Source: JAGPUQ01 sp947084925
Lineage (GTDB): Bacteria; Pseudomonadota; Gammaproteobacteria; Pseudomonadales; Porticoccaceae
DNA length: 64,000 bases
Direction of reading: 5' to 3'
Assembly: GCA_947084925.1 (NCBI GenBank)
Contig: CAMTUJ010000010.1
Span: 124,001 to 188,000 of the forward strand
A program made the position numbers and the translations under genes. Below are positions 34,922-43,871 of the stretch, piece by piece. Under the pieces are notes generated by a model. That model ran no database searches and was not told the origin of the DNA. It worked only from the letters and a program-made list of their open reading frames with translations. The number at the start of each line of letters is the position of its first letter. Position 1 is the first letter of the stretch.

Positions 34922-36097
34922 TCATCCCAGCACGCCGACGCTGCGCAGTTCGGCCAGCGCCGCCCTGTCGTAGCCGAGTCCCGCGAAAACCTCGTCGGTG
35001 TGCTCGCCCAACGCGGGCGCGGGCAGGCGCACCCCACAGGGTTCGTGAGCGAAGATCGCCGCTGGTCGTGGCTGCCGGACCCGGCCGCCCACCGGGTGGT
35101 CGTATTCGATGATGGAGCCGCGATGGACGACGCGCGGATCCGCGATGACGTCATCGAAGTCGTTCACCTTGGCGCAGGGAACCTGGGCCTTTTCCATGCT
35201 GGCGACCAGAGCGTCGGTGGCGAAATTGACGGTGCGTTTTTTGAACTCCGCCATCATGGCGTGGGCATTGGCAAAGCGGTCGGTGATAGTCTTGAAGCGC
35301 GGATCGTTGACCAACTCGCGGCAGTCGAGAACATCGCAGGCGCCCGCGAACTCGTGATCGCCCACGGTGAACATCGCGACATGGCCGTCAGCGGTCGGCA
35401 TGGTGCAGATGAACTCGGAAATCAGCGGCTTTTTCTCGCATTCGCCCACGAAGCTGTGATTCCAGAAGCCGTCGTGCCAGAGAAAGCCGAGATTGGCTTC
35501 CAGCATGGTCAGCTCCACATGGTGCCCGCCCACGCGACCGCGTTCGCGGGCGAACAGCGCTGACGAGATCGCCTGCGCGGCGGTCACCGCGGCGACCTTG
35601 TCGCAGACGATGTTTTTGACGAACTCCGGACCATTCGCGCCGGTCTGCACCCGCACCATGCCCGACACCGCCTGAATCACCAGATCGTAGACCCGGTTCT
35701 CGGCGCCGGGTCCGTCGGGGCCAAAACCGGACAGGGAGACGTAAATCAAATCCGGATTCAGTGCGTGGACCGCGTCGTAACCGTAGTCGAGGCGCTCCAT
35801 CACCCCGGGCCGGGTGTTGTGCACAAACACATCGGCGCTGCGCAACAAATCCGCCATCAGCGGTCGGCTGCGGGGATCCTTCAGATCGATCGAGATCGCG
35901 CGTTTGTTGCGATTGAGGCTCAGGTAATAGCTGGTCACGCCATTGCGAATCGCGCCCAGCGCGCGAGAAGGATCGCCCGCGCCTACCTGCTCGATGCGGA
36001 TCACGTCCGCACCCTGATCCGCCAGCATCAGCGTGCCCATGGGCGCGGCGACGTTGGTGGTCAGCTCGACGATGCGAATGCCTTGCAGTGGTTCCAT
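34922..36097 (-). CDS. Family III (CaiB/BaiF) CoA-transferase, catalytic Asp replaced by Glu
   Basis: The 391-residue product begins LQGIRIVELTTNVAAPMGT and has DLKDPRSRPLMADLL, DVFVHNTRPGVMERLDYG and LIYVSLSGFGPDGP, all typical of the CaiB/BaiF family. These enzymes form an aspartyl-CoA intermediate during CoA transfer, or act as acyl-CoA racemases. At the position of the catalytic Asp (usual pattern GQxVD) the sequence reads GGHHVELTML, with Glu195. A paralogue with a normal Asp lies 450 bp upstream in the same direction. Confidence 0.88.
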   Translation of the reverse strand: MEPLQGIRIVELTTNVAAPMGTLMLADQGADVIRIEQVGAGDPSRALGAIRNGVTSYYLSLNRNKRAISIDLKDPRSRPLMADLLRSADVFVHNTRPGVMERLDYGYDAVHALNPDLIYVSLSGFGPDGPGAENRVYDLVIQAVSGMVRVQTGANGPEFVKNIVCDKVAAVTAAQAISSALFARERGRVGGHHVELTMLEANLGFLWHDGFWNHSFVGECEKKPLISEFICTMPTADGHVAMFTVGDHEFAGACDVLDCRELVNDPRFKTITDRFANAHAMMAEFKKRTVNFATDALVASMEKAQVPCAKVNDFDDVIADPRVVHRGSIIEYDHPVGGRVRQPRPAAIFAHEPCGVRLPAPALGEHTDEVFAGLGYDRAALAELRSVGVLG

Positions 36098-36548
36098 GGG
36101 GACACATCCTCACGCAATTATTGTTATGGACGTCGCGGAGCATCGCGAAACACCCGGTGCGACGAGTATCGATAGTAAGCGGGTTGGCGCCCGATTACGT
36201 TTTCGCAATTTACTCACATGTGACTGCGGGACGGGCAGAAGTTTCAGGATGGCGATGACCCGGGCCGGGTTGAATGGTCTTTTTGCTGGACGCAGGTGTA
36301 AGCCCCCTGAATCAGCCGCGCACCCCGCGGCAAGGGCGGAGCCGCGATCACGGCGGATGCGCTTCGCTTATCCGCCCTACGATGGGAAACGCCGCGTATG
36401 CGCGTATGTAGGGTGGGTAAGCGCGGCGCACCCACCGAAAAACCGCGCGCCCGCCGGCAGGAGCGGAGCCGCGATCACGGCGGATGCGCTCCGCTTATTC
36501 CGCCCTACGAGGGGAAGCGCCGCGCCTCGTGGCGCGCGGGCCGCACTC
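36098..36548. repeat. Palindromic-repeat cluster between two CoA-transferase genes
   Basis: This 451-bp spacer holds three short palindromic repeats: 36352-36382 and 36479-36510, each GGCGGATGCGCT then CGCTTAT(T)CCGCCC, and 36407-36437, GGGTGGGTAAGCGC then GCGCACCCACC. The first and third sit in a longer direct repeat of about 65 bp (36331-36395 and 36457-36522). The first 230 bp contain no recognisable feature. Frames open here are repeat artefacts. Confidence 0.75.
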
Positions 36549-37757
36549 TCAGATGTTCTTCGACGTGATGACATTGCGGGCTTCCAGATCGGCGATTTGC
36601 GCCTCGCTGTAGCCCAGCCGTTCGCGCAGGATCTCGTGGTTGTACTGCCCCAGGGTGCCGGCGCGGAGATCCGGGGTATCGGGGAATTCGGAAAACCGCA
36701 GCGGCGTGCGGGGAACATGAATGTCGCCGAAGATCGCATCGGGAATCGTCCGCATCAGGCCGCGTTCCTTGCTGTGCGGCAGTGCGATCACTTCCGGAAT
36801 GCTGAGAATCGGTGCGCAGGGCACCCGGTGTTTCTGCAGCAAGGCCACGGCTTCGTCGACGCTCGGCAGCGTATCCAGCCAGGCTTCGATGGCGGCGTCG
36901 AGTTCCTCCTTGTACTGGCCCATGGTTTTCAGGTCGCTGAAGCGCGGATCGTTGAGCATGTCCTCGCGCCCCATCGCGGTCGCGAGACCGCGCCATTGAT
37001 GATTGACGCCCAGCAAAAAAATGTAGCGACCCTTGCACGGGTAGATGCCGACCGGGGCGAGCATGCCGTGGCGCGCGCCGGAGCGCTGGGCGACCCACTG
37101 ACCGCCGGTGGTGTCGTACATCTGCACGGCCATTTCGTGATAGCTGAACAGCACTTCCGTCAGCGCGATATCGATGTGCTGGCCCTTGCCGCCGCGCAGC
37201 CGGTGCAGCAGCGCCGTGACGATGGCGCCGTAGGCATGGGCGCCGGTGGAGACATCGCCGAAAGCGAAATCGCCGAAGATCGGCGAGCGTCCGGGTTCGC
37301 CGAGCAGATCGATGATCCCGGAGTAGGACTGCGCGATCCAGTCGTAGCCGGGCAGTTTGGACAGTGGCCCGGTCTGGCCGAAACAGGAAATCGAGCACAT
37401 CACCAGATCGGGATTGATCTTGCGCAGACTTTCCCAATCCAGGCCATGTTGTTTCATGACGCCGGGCGAGAAGTTTTCGACCACCACATCGGCCTGCTTG
37501 ATCAGTTCCCGGCAGATGGCCTGGGCCTCCGGGGTGGCGAGATCCATGGCCATGGGCTTCTTGCCGACATTGTGCTGGATGAAATAGGCGCTGCGGCCTT
37601 CGCGGTGCATCGGCAGCATGCGCGCCAGCTCGCCGCCGAGCGGCTCGATCTTGATCACCTCGGCGCCGTGCTCGGCCAGCAGTTTGGTGCAGTGCGGGCC
37701 GGCGATCACGTGGGTGAAGTCGACGACCTTGAAGCCTTCGAGCATTCGCTGAGTCAT
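36549..37757 (-). CDS. Family III (CaiB/BaiF) CoA-transferase
   Basis: The 402-residue product begins LEGFKVVDFTHVIAGPHCTKLLAEHGAEV in family style and keeps the catalytic Asp196 in GGKGQHIDIALTEVL. Other family segments are NFSPGVMKQHGLDW and CSISCFGQTGP. It is expected to activate or transfer CoA to a carboxylic acid, or to racemise an alpha-methylacyl-CoA. Neighbouring acyl-CoA dehydrogenase and monooxygenase genes suggest breakdown of a branched or cyclic substrate, which is inference. Confidence 0.92.
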   Translation of the reverse strand: MTQRMLEGFKVVDFTHVIAGPHCTKLLAEHGAEVIKIEPLGGELARMLPMHREGRSAYFIQHNVGKKPMAMDLATPEAQAICRELIKQADVVVENFSPGVMKQHGLDWESLRKINPDLVMCSISCFGQTGPLSKLPGYDWIAQSYSGIIDLLGEPGRSPIFGDFAFGDVSTGAHAYGAIVTALLHRLRGGKGQHIDIALTEVLFSYHEMAVQMYDTTGGQWVAQRSGARHGMLAPVGIYPCKGRYIFLLGVNHQWRGLATAMGREDMLNDPRFSDLKTMGQYKEELDAAIEAWLDTLPSVDEAVALLQKHRVPCAPILSIPEVIALPHSKERGLMRTIPDAIFGDIHVPRTPLRFSEFPDTPDLRAGTLGQYNHEILRERLGYSEAQIADLEARNVITSKNI

Positions 37758-38178
37758 TGCGCTCTCCTGATTTGAAAGGCTTTTTCGCCTTCATTATTTG
37801 AAGTTATGGAAAGTCTGATTCATTTTGCACCCCCGCGTCTCCGTCGCCGCTACGGCCCCCGGCGCTCTGGTTTTCTCCCGCGTCACTCCCGCTCCCTCCT
37901 GCGTCACTCCCGCCCCTTCCCGCGTCAGCCCCGTTCTCTCCCCCGTCACCCCCGCGGAGGCGGGGGTCCAGGTGCCACCGGGCGCGGAGCCATTGCGGTA
38001 CCTGGATTCCCGTTGCACTGGAAACCGCTCCTGCGTTTCCAGTATTTCCGTCATCCCTGGCGGTCGCACGGGAATGACGGCGGTTTTGTTGCCGTCGCGC
38101 GCTCCGGCCAATCCCGCGTCCTCGCCGTCACCCCCGCAGTTCAGCGCTCCCAGGCTCTCGATCTTTTGATTATCGACG
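37758..38178. repeat. C-rich tandem repeats and a VIPAEAGIQ-type palindromic repeat
   Basis: This 421-bp spacer contains about four degenerate C-rich units of the form CGTCACTCCCGC (37865-37948), the inverted repeat CCCCCGC-GGAG-GCGGGGG at 37949-37966, and a matching half with CGTCAT...ATGACG at 38049-38079. In translation it reads like VTPAEAGVQ, the known signature of an interspersed proteobacterial palindromic repeat, and so is not a gene. The inner part of the MITE-like element at 15969-16128 has related sequence. Confidence 0.7.
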
Positions 38179-39903
38179 CTACTTTCCGGAAAAGGAGAAA
38201 TGTTTTTCCATGTCCCGCTCGACGTCGGCGAGGTGCGCCATGTACTTCACGAAGCCGCCGTTGTAGGTGCCGTCCTGGCGCCGGTTGTCCTCGCCTTCGA
38301 AGTTGTAATAGCCGGGCGTGCACTGCTTGTTGCGGTCGGTCTTGCCGCGGTACTTGATGACTTCCTGTACCCAGAATTCTTCGGACTCTTCCGTCACATC
38401 CAGCGCCTGGTAGCCGTGCTTGCGCACATGGTCGATACAGGCGGCGATGTGGCCGCCCTGGCTCTGCATCATGTCGGTGAGGTTGAACTGGAACGACGCC
38501 TGATAGCCATTCATGATGAACAGGTTGGGATAACCCCGGGAGTGAATGCCCAGCAGCGTGCGAATGCCGTCCTTGTATTTGTCGTTCAGCTCGACGCCGT
38601 TCTCGCCAATGATCCGGTTGTAGATGCCGGTTTTCTGGATCTCGAAACCAGTCGCGTAAATCAGCAGATCCAGTTCGTACTGTTTGCCGTCGACCACCGG
38701 CCCTTTTGCGTTGATTTCGGTGACGCCCTTGCCGTGGGTATCGACCAGATGCACGTTGGGCCGGTTGAAGGTGGGCAGATAGTCCTCGTGAAAGCAGGGC
38801 CGCTTGCACATCATCATGTACCAGGGCTTCAGCGCCTCGGCGGTGGCCTTGTCCTTGACGACCTCCTCGATGCGTTTGTGGATGCGCATCATGGCGTCGA
38901 TATTGGCGTTCTCCTGGCGCCGCATCTGCCAGCCAGCGGGCAACTTTTTGGCCCACTCGGGATCGGTTTCCCAGTCGTCGCGGATGTCGATGGACGAGGG
39001 CGTACGCTGGAATACATACAACGCCTTCGCATTGGCGCCCAGACCCGGCACCGCCTGCACCGCGGTCGCGCCGGTCCCGATGATGCCGACGCGCTTGTCC
39101 TTGAGTTTGGACAGATCGTCGCCGGTGTAGGCGTAATCCCAGCGCGAGGTATGAAACGAATCACCCTGGAAGGTTTCCATGCCCTTGATTTTGGTCAGCT
39201 TCGGCTTGGACAGAATGCCGTTGGCGCAGATCACGAAGCGCGCCTTCATGTGGTCGCCGCGATCGGTCCTGATATGCCACAGCCGCTCGGCCTTGTCCCA
39301 GCGGGTCTCGATCACCGTGGTCTGGAACACCGCCAGATCATAGAGCGCGTATTTTTTCGCGATCGCGCGGCAGTGTTCGAAAATCTCGTCGCCGCGCGCA
39401 TAGCGGTGTTTCGGGACATAGTTCATTTCATCCAGCAGCGGCAGATAGTCGTAGGACGGTACGTCGCAGGCGATGCCTGGGTAGCGATTCCAGTACCAGG
39501 TGCCGCCGACATCGGCGCCGCGCTCCACGATGCGGATGCTCTGCACGCCGATTTCGCGGAGTCGCGCCGAGGTCAGCAGCGCGGAAAAACCGCCGCCGAT
39601 GAACAGGCATTCCACGGTGTCGGTCAGCGGCGCGCGGGGCTCGACCGGGCCCGCGTAAGGGTCCTGGTCGTATTTGGCCAGTTCACCCTGCAACTCGGTG
39701 TCGTACTGCTTGCTGCCCTCGGGCCGATAGTTGATGCGCAGATCGCGCTCCGCGGCAAAGCGCTGTTTGATGGCGTCGTAATACGATTGCGGGTGAGTCT
39801 CCTCCGACAGCGGATCCATCACGCCGAACTGGGGCGAATCCAGGCGGATCGCACCGTGCATGACGATGTCTTCCGCGGTGTTGCTGCCCATGTTGCTGGT
39901 CAT
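38179..39903 (-). CDS. Flavin-containing Baeyer-Villiger-type monooxygenase
   Basis: The 574-residue product has the FAD-binding CLFIGGGFSALLTSARLREIG, the BVMO fingerprint FQGDSFHTSRWDY (FxGxxxHxxxW), the NADPH Rossmann motif RVGIIGTGATAVQAVPGLG, and GTWYWNRYPGIACDVPSYDY. Such enzymes insert oxygen next to a ketone using NADPH and O2. The Met at MTSNMGSNTAED was chosen; an ATG 39 bp further upstream or one 12 bp downstream is also possible. The substrate, perhaps a steroid or cyclic ketone, is not shown by sequence. Confidence 0.9.
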   Translation of the reverse strand: MTSNMGSNTAEDIVMHGAIRLDSPQFGVMDPLSEETHPQSYYDAIKQRFAAERDLRINYRPEGSKQYDTELQGELAKYDQDPYAGPVEPRAPLTDTVECLFIGGGFSALLTSARLREIGVQSIRIVERGADVGGTWYWNRYPGIACDVPSYDYLPLLDEMNYVPKHRYARGDEIFEHCRAIAKKYALYDLAVFQTTVIETRWDKAERLWHIRTDRGDHMKARFVICANGILSKPKLTKIKGMETFQGDSFHTSRWDYAYTGDDLSKLKDKRVGIIGTGATAVQAVPGLGANAKALYVFQRTPSSIDIRDDWETDPEWAKKLPAGWQMRRQENANIDAMMRIHKRIEEVVKDKATAEALKPWYMMMCKRPCFHEDYLPTFNRPNVHLVDTHGKGVTEINAKGPVVDGKQYELDLLIYATGFEIQKTGIYNRIIGENGVELNDKYKDGIRTLLGIHSRGYPNLFIMNGYQASFQFNLTDMMQSQGGHIAACIDHVRKHGYQALDVTEESEEFWVQEVIKYRGKTDRNKQCTPGYYNFEGEDNRRQDGTYNGGFVKYMAHLADVERDMEKHFSFSGK

Positions 39904-40149
39904 GTTGTTGCTCCGTGAATGAAGGGGGGCCGAATACCGCAACGCGGATCGAAGGTCGCGGGATAGGTAAATGGGCTGTCGATCATAGCCGCTATGGGTG
40001 AGCGGGCAAACCGGGCGGAAAGCGGTCGGGCGAAATGAACTCGGTATTGATCTCGGGAGTCGGTCAGCGCCGGTTTTCCGGTGGCAGCGCCCGGATGCAG
40101 CGAGATGCGGGGAACGCGGGCGCGTGGAGATGGCCGTTGAGGCTTGAAA

Positions 40150-40724
40150 ATCGACCGTTGGTCGGTAATGCCACCGTCATGATGCCTAAATTCGGCGGTT
40201 TTGACACAGGCTGCCAGCGGCGGACAAATTTTGAAAAATTATGTACTTCATGACGTTATATCGATTGTATAAGGTTGACTGTGAGCTTTTCGCGACGCCA
40301 GAAGGCGCTGCCGTGACGGTTTGACCTCGGCCGTCGAGCGGGTGCAATCTGTATCCGCTTCGAAAGGGCAAGGTCCGCGAAACGAATTTCCGGACCGCGC
40401 AACGCCACGGATTCTGGTCGCGCCACAACAAAGCCAGAACAGCCAGGCTGCCGAAAAGCACCGACGGGTTGTCGACGGATCGACAGTCGGGGTGTGAATC
40501 GGCCGGTGGCAACGCGCAACCATTCGTTTCTCCGCCGTTTCAACCCCCCGCTGTCTGCCGATCGCGCTGCACGCGCCGACTCTGACCGAGTGGCCTGTGG
40601 CGCCTTCGCCGTCCCTGTGTTTCCCGTCGGTGGGGTCCGGCAACCGCCGGCCTCCGGGGGTCAAGTGTGCCGCGCGGCCTTCCGTCGTCGGCGCCATGAA
40701 TGAACACAACGGGAGTACAGCATC
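40150..40724 (+). promoter_or_regulatory. Long non-coding leader, copy 1
   Basis: The 820-bp region between the monooxygenase and surface-protein genes contains a leader homologous to 45076-45683. It begins with GACCGTTGGTC (40153-40163), has an AT-rich probable promoter zone at 40225-40275, and is strongly conserved from about 40357 to the start codon. Within it, 42 of 43 bases match at 40450-40492, and a 22-base identical block lies at 40611-40632. A hairpin (TGTCGA/TCGACA with loop CGGA, outer CCGAC/GTCGG) lies at 40461-40490. The 10-mer CACCGACGGG (40459-40468) is the exact complement of 40623-40632. Open frames on either strand shift between the copies, so a coding role is unlikely. 39904-40149 holds nothing recognised. 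Confidence 0.7.
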
Positions 40725-43700
40725 ATGGAACACTCAAAACCAAACCGGGGCGCACGCGGCGGCTGGCCGCTCACCGTGCCCCGCAAACTGATCGCGGGCC
40801 TCGTCCTGGCAGGCGCCGTCGCGCTGCCGGGTCTGACCCAGGCGCAGGATAGCTGTGGAGGATCTCTCACCAACGCATTCGTAGCGCCCACCCCGGCGGT
40901 GCCGCGGTTCGTCGGCGACACACTGCGTGTCAAATCCACCATAACCAACACTACGGTAGATTTTCCCTGGACGGTCAGCGTCTTCAAGCACCAGCTCGAC
41001 TGCGCTAATGCAGGCAATTTCTTTAGCTGCATCGATAGCGGTGCGGTGATCAATTTCGTTGGCAACGTCACCACCAGTTGCGTTGATGGGAGCAGCAACC
41101 CGGTGACCTGGGCGCCGGTTGCGGCAGCCAACCTGGTGACCTTTACACCCAACAATCCCGTGGTGCTGGCTGCCGCGGGTGGCGCCGGTGCGGCCTGCGA
41201 CGTCTCCTTCGACGTGCAGATCGCCAGTCTCGATACCGACCTTACCCCCTACCTGATCACCTCGGCCAACGGTACGGAAGGGCTCTGCGGAACACTGCCA
41301 GGCAGCGCGCAAGGCTCTCTTGCCACGGCAGTGTCCACCTGCGGCCTCACCCTCAAGAAAGAGGTGAGCACCAACGGTGGCGGTACCTGGGCCGACGCCA
41401 ACGCCCAGGGCGCTGCGCCACAGGCGATCATCCCGCCGGATGGCACCGGCAATGCGCTCTACCGGTTGACGGCCACCAACACCGGCACCGCTCCCTTCCT
41501 CAGTCTGCTGGTCAAGGATACGGCGCTGGGCATCGACCCCGCGGTGAATGTCGGCGCGCTCGCCGCCGGCGCCACCAAAGTGATCACTTCCGGGGATCTA
41601 TCCAAGCTCGATGCCATCGGACGTTGCGTCACCAATGGCTACCTGGAGAACGTCTCCAACGCCGATGGCATCTGTCGTGCCGGCGATCCGGGGGTAAAAG
41701 CCAGCGCGCTCGACAACGCCTGGGTGCAGTGTATCGGCACGCCGAAGATCGACATCGTCAAGAAGATCAGTGTCGATGGCGTTGGCGGTCCCTATGTTGA
41801 CGCCAATGATGCTGGCAGTGCGCCTACCGTGGTGTGGCCGCACGATGCGTGGTACCAGTTGGTGGTCACCAACACGGGCACCGTGGATCTGAAAAACGTC
41901 GAGGTGACTGACTCCACACTGGGCATTGCCGGTGCTGTGGTCGGCAACCTGGCCCAGGGCGCATCCGTGATCCTGGCGGAAGGTCAGATTGCGGCGCTGT
42001 TCGCCCAGGGCCGTTGCACCAACTCCGGTACCTTCACCAATACCGCCTCCACCAGCGGGGCTTCGGTGGAAACCGATCAGGTGGTCAACGACAGCGATCC
42101 GGCGGTACTCAAGTGCGTCGGTAGGCCGCATATCTCGCTCAGGAAGCAGATCAGTGTTGACGGCGGCTCCACCTGGGCCGATGCCGATGCCGTGGGCGCT
42201 CCCGATGTGCCTTCGGTGGCCTTCCCGCACGGTGCCATGTACCGGCTCATCGTGAAAAACGACGGTACCACCCCGCTCGACAATGTCACCGTAGCGGATC
42301 CGGATCTGGGCATTGCGTCCACTCCGATCGCGAATCTGGCGGTCGGTCAGGAGGTGATCATCGGCAGCGGTGCTATCCCCGCCCTTACCGTGGCTACCCG
42401 CTGCAACAGCTACGGCGACTTCATCAACACGGCGTCGGTCAGCGGTACATCAACCGAAACCGGCGAGGTCGTCCAGGCCAGCAATCCGGCGGTGCTGCAT
42501 TGCACGGGAACGCCGAACATCCAGATCGTCAAGGAGATCAGCATCAACGGTGGCAGCACCTGGTTTGACGCCAATACCGTAGGTACGGCGCCAACCGCGG
42601 TGTATCCGCACGATGCGCTTTACCGCCTGACGGTGACCAATATCGGCAACGTGCCGCTCACCAATGTGGTGGTGAATGACGCCACGCTGGGCATCGTCAA
42701 CTACCCGGTGGGCGGTATGGCGCCGGGAGCGATTGTGGTGCTCAATCAGGCGCAGATCGCGGCGCTGTTCGTCCGTGATCGCTGCACCCACTCGGGCGAG
42801 TTCGGCAATACGGCGTCCACCAGCGGCAGGTCGGCCGAGACCGGCGCGCCGGTCAACGACAGCGACCCGGCGTATCTGGTGTGCACCGGCGACCCCGCCA
42901 TCGATATCCGCAAGGAGATCAGTATCGACAGCGGTGCCACCTGGCACGATGCCAACGATGCGGGTTCCGCGCCCGTGGCTACGGTTCCGTCCGGTGCCTG
43001 GTATCGCTTCATCGTGAAAAACGTGGGTAACGTACCCCTGACGAGTGTCACGGTGGCAGATGCGGAGTTGGGTATTCCGCCCACACCGATTGGACCGCTG
43101 GCGGTGCTTCAGGAAGTGACCATCGGTAGCGGTATCATCGCGCAGCTGAACGTGGCGACCCGCTGTGAGAGCGCGGGTACGTTCACCAACGTAGCGCGGG
43201 CCGACGGTATCTCCGCCGACGGCATCGTCACCGACAGCGACCCGGCAGTGCTGGTGTGCGAGGCCGATGATCTCTGTCTGACGCGCACGCCGGGCTTCTG
43301 GGGCACGCATCCCCATGTCACCGTGCAATACCTCGATATTCGAGTGTGCGGGAAACTCATCAACACCACCGTGGCGGGCACCAACCACTCTTCGGCCGAG
43401 GCGATGTGCATGAGTGGGGTCGATGCCAAGAAGGCGCCCACCAACATGCACTATCTGCAACTGGTACGGCAGTTGACGGCGGCCAAGCTCAATGTCGCGG
43501 CATCCGCCACCGATGGTGGTACCTGTGACAGCGTCGGCGGGGTGAACATCGATCGCCTGATCGCGCGCTGCGAGGCCTCACTCCTGTGCGGTGACACCGG
43601 CGCCAAAGCGGGCAAGCTGATCGCCGCTTCCGGCTGCATCGAGCAACTCGATGCCTTCAACAACTCGGAGGATACGCTGGATGTCTTCGGACCCTTCGTG

Positions 43701-43766
43701 ACCCCCGGCCCGGCCGACCCGACTCAGTGCCAGATCGCAAACGGCAACGGAGTCATCGTGAAGTAA
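40725..43766 (+). CDS. Secreted cysteine-paired repeat surface protein
   Basis: The 1013-residue product has a signal peptide (RKLIAGLVLAGAVALPGLTQA). After a 160-residue N-terminal domain come five repeats of about 127 residues starting near 205, 339, 466, 596 and 723. Each repeat opens like IVKEISINGGSTWFDAN, has VTNTGT or VKNDGT strands, and all but the first close with RC-N/H-SG and DSDPAVLxC, leaving two Cys per repeat and probably one disulfide. The C-terminal domain from about 848 starts LTRTPGFWGTHPH, a TPGxW-type module of bacterial surface proteins, and is Cys-rich. No LPXTG or outer-membrane anchor is seen. A terminator and a DsbA-family gene follow. Confidence 0.8.
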   Translation: MEHSKPNRGARGGWPLTVPRKLIAGLVLAGAVALPGLTQAQDSCGGSLTNAFVAPTPAVPRFVGDTLRVKSTITNTTVDFPWTVSVFKHQLDCANAGNFFSCIDSGAVINFVGNVTTSCVDGSSNPVTWAPVAAANLVTFTPNNPVVLAAAGGAGAACDVSFDVQIASLDTDLTPYLITSANGTEGLCGTLPGSAQGSLATAVSTCGLTLKKEVSTNGGGTWADANAQGAAPQAIIPPDGTGNALYRLTATNTGTAPFLSLLVKDTALGIDPAVNVGALAAGATKVITSGDLSKLDAIGRCVTNGYLENVSNADGICRAGDPGVKASALDNAWVQCIGTPKIDIVKKISVDGVGGPYVDANDAGSAPTVVWPHDAWYQLVVTNTGTVDLKNVEVTDSTLGIAGAVVGNLAQGASVILAEGQIAALFAQGRCTNSGTFTNTASTSGASVETDQVVNDSDPAVLKCVGRPHISLRKQISVDGGSTWADADAVGAPDVPSVAFPHGAMYRLIVKNDGTTPLDNVTVADPDLGIASTPIANLAVGQEVIIGSGAIPALTVATRCNSYGDFINTASVSGTSTETGEVVQASNPAVLHCTGTPNIQIVKEISINGGSTWFDANTVGTAPTAVYPHDALYRLTVTNIGNVPLTNVVVNDATLGIVNYPVGGMAPGAIVVLNQAQIAALFVRDRCTHSGEFGNTASTSGRSAETGAPVNDSDPAYLVCTGDPAIDIRKEISIDSGATWHDANDAGSAPVATVPSGAWYRFIVKNVGNVPLTSVTVADAELGIPPTPIGPLAVLQEVTIGSGIIAQLNVATRCESAGTFTNVARADGISADGIVTDSDPAVLVCEADDLCLTRTPGFWGTHPHVTVQYLDIRVCGKLINTTVAGTNHSSAEAMCMSGVDAKKAPTNMHYLQLVRQLTAAKLNVAASATDGGTCDSVGGVNIDRLIARCEASLLCGDTGAKAGKLIAASGCIEQLDAFNNSEDTLDVFGPFVTPGPADPTQCQIANGNGVIVK

Positions 43767-43817
43767 TCTTGTCTGGCTGAACGGCCGGCGCCGCACGACG
43801 CCGGCCACTGTCCTGAA

Positions 43818-43847
43818 CCCGCCTCTCCGTGAGGGGCGGGTTTTTTT
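43818..43847 (+). terminator. Rho-independent terminator after the surface-protein gene
   Basis: A CCCGCCTC / GAGGGGCGGG hairpin is followed by seven T residues, 52 bp after the stop and just before the dsbA-like gene, which may therefore depend on read-through or on its own promoter. Confidence 0.85.
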
Positions 43848-43871
43848 CTACCCCCGCATGGGAGAGACTGC

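Noticed and set aside
37825..38169. 114-codon plus-strand frame rich in VTPAPS/VTPAEAGVQ
   Set aside because: This is the translation of a known type of interspersed palindromic repeat, not a gene.
36098..38178. CRISPR array in the repeat-rich spacers
   Set aside because: Repeats are few, palindromic, unevenly spaced and mixed in orientation, and no cas gene is present.
40186..40733. Minus-strand open frames across leader 1 and their counterparts at 45160-45695
   Set aside because: Translations look alike in patches only because the DNA is homologous; indels move the similarity between frames, so selection for a protein is not supported.
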